A DNA stretch of 64,000 nucleotides from JAPOXR01 sp965199765 (GTDB taxonomy: Bacteria; Pseudomonadota; Alphaproteobacteria; Rhodobacterales; Rhodobacteraceae): assembly GCA_965199765.1 (NCBI GenBank), contig CBDATC010000002.1, forward strand, positions 930,001 through 994,000, in the 5' to 3' direction. Below, piece by piece: positions 62,981 through 64,000 of the stretch. Numbering within the stretch: the stretch's first letter is position 1; each line of letters starts with the position of its first letter. The notes under the pieces were generated by a model that ran no database searches, was not told the DNA's origin, and was given only the letters and a program-made list of their open reading frames with translations. Made by a program: the position numbers and the translations under genes.

Positions 62981-64000
62981 CCTATGCCCTCTTTGGTCAA
63001 TGACAGATGTCCGCCTTCAATCACCCGCGCTTGCCAACCGGGCGGCACCAATGTCGTCGCGGTGTCTTCTTCGATGATCGCTGGTCCAGAAAGAGCATCG
63101 CTTCGGCCAATTGAATTGCGGTCAATCACGGCGGTCGAAACCGCATGACCTGAAAAATACACATCCCGCTCGCGCCCCGGACGCGGTGGCGCCTGAACTG
63201 CCGGCGCACTGCCCGGCTTCTCTAAGCGTCCGATCGCCGCTACGCGGATATTGGCCATCTCCACGCGGTTCTCTGGACTCGAGTGCCCGTATTGCCGCTT
63301 GTACGCCTCGTCGAATACATTGCGCACAGCTTGCATATCAATCGGACCGGGCGGCACTGATATGGTGAGGACATATTCCTGCCCGAAGTAACGAAAATCG
63401 ATTCCCCGCTCAAGTTCAATTGAATCGGATGCGATGCCCTCTCGCAGCAGGTATTTCCGACCCTGCTGTTCCAGTTCGGCGAAGGCAGCCGATAGCGCGG
63501 ACTGCTCAACCAAGTCCCAAAATCCGTACATGGTCTCCTTGAAATCATGCCGGACGTCTGCCTGCAGCATTCCCCAAGCAGAGAATGCGCCGGGATGCAC
63601 TGGCACTATGACTTCGCTGATCTCCAGTTCGTTCGCCAACGCGGCCGCTTGAGCAGGACCGGCGCCACCAAATGCGAGCAATGCAAAATCTCTCGGGTCT
63701 ATTCCGCGGCGGATGGTGATCGTCCGTATTGCATCCGCCATTTTTGCGTTGATGATATTGACAACGCCTTCTGCCATCTGCGACGCGGACAGCCCGAAGT
63801 CCTGACCGAGTTTTTCCAGTGCGTCCCGCGCCGCTTTCCGGTCGATCGTCATCCCGCCGCTTTGAAAATTCGATCCATCAAGTCTTCCCAATACCAGATT
63901 GGCATCGGAAACGGTCGTTTCCGTTCCACCCAGCTGGTAGCAAACCGGGCCGGGGACAGCGCCGGCTGACTGCGGTCCGACACGAACTGCGCCGGCCTCT
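62977..64000 (-). CDS. Hydantoinase A/oxoprolinase-family protein, C-terminal part
   Basis: The frame is open to the window edge, so the 5' part lies outside. The encoded C-terminal about 340 residues start with GPQSAGAVPGPVCYQLGGTE and include NLVLGRLDGSNF, then FALLAFGGAGPAQAAALANE near the middle. These are the conserved ATP-binding and C-terminal blocks of the HyuA family. It is the first known gene of an A-B-ATPase-permease operon with overlapping starts. Confidence 0.92.
   Translation of the reverse strand, partial: EAGAVRVGPQSAGAVPGPVCYQLGGTETTVSDANLVLGRLDGSNFQSGGMTIDRKAARDALEKLGQDFGLSASQMAEGVVNIINAKMADAIRTITIRRGIDPRDFALLAFGGAGPAQAAALANELEISEVIVPVHPGAFSAWGMLQADVRHDFKETMYGFWDLVEQSALSAAFAELEQQGRKYLLREGIASDSIELERGIDFRYFGQEYVLTISVPPGPIDMQAVRNVFDEAYKRQYGHSSPENRVEMANIRVAAIGRLEKPGSAPAVQAPPRPGRERDVYFSGHAVSTAVIDRNSIGRSDALSGPAIIEEDTATTLVPPGWQARVIEGGHLSLTKEGIG

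Noticed and set aside
1..64000. CRISPR array or known phage-defence operon
   Set aside because: No series of evenly spaced short repeats and no cas, restriction or toxin-antitoxin gene pair is seen; the HNH and MT-A70 pieces are isolated fragments.

Overview
The window looks like a chromosomal segment of an alphaproteobacterium of moderate GC content. The evidence is the run miaB-phoH-ybeY-corC-lnt-metK-trmB, the order hom-glpX-recJ, an SmoEFGK-type polyol ABC transporter beside smoS and mtlK, and TRAP and hydantoinase-type catabolic loci. Many decayed insertion sequences and a GC-rich accessory island suggest a genome that has taken up, and is losing, mobile DNA. The species cannot be named from the sequence alone.

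Layout: the 3' end of aroA (1-615) is followed by an IS256-type fossil and a minus-strand phosphotransferase. A minus-strand housekeeping block (2248-9805) makes tRNA-modifying enzymes, S-adenosylmethionine synthetase, Lnt, CorC, YbeY, PhoH and MiaB. A polyol locus (10180-20374) follows: tagatose kinase and GatZ on the minus strand, and a divergent plus-strand operon of binding protein, two permeases, ATPase and three dehydrogenases. Next come a HAD hydrolase, a glycerate kinase and an acyl-CoA dehydrogenase.

At 24229-26285 lies a bounded transposon. It has 30-bp inverted ends (26/30 matching) and a near-perfect 8-bp target duplication. It contains only the N-terminus of an IS1595-type transposase, plus an HNH fragment, a small conserved-looking protein, an SDH-type ClpP-fold serine protease and a frameshifted third small gene. 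This is the most unusual object in the window.

26308-32108 encodes a Slam-like outer-membrane protein, a MATE exporter, a sugar-acid dehydratase and an EamA transporter, all on the minus strand. After an IS fossil zone (32510-33120) come a small lipoprotein, hom, glpX, recJ, tRNA-Glu, an amino-acid ABC transporter and a creatininase-family protein. A GC-rich island (41481-44568) sits between 260-bp direct repeats made of an IS5-type transposase fragment. It carries an internally deleted MT-A70 methyltransferase, an exported ankyrin-LysM protein and a nonsense-interrupted gene.

45049-57258 is an aromatic catabolism region: a TRAP transporter (minus) and a divergent pcaC-H-G-I-J-F-B operon, extended by a ThDP enzyme and a muconate-cycloisomerase-like enzyme. 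A SprT-like protein and another IS256 fossil follow. The window ends in a minus-strand hydantoinase A/B plus ribose-type ABC transporter operon whose first gene runs off the edge.
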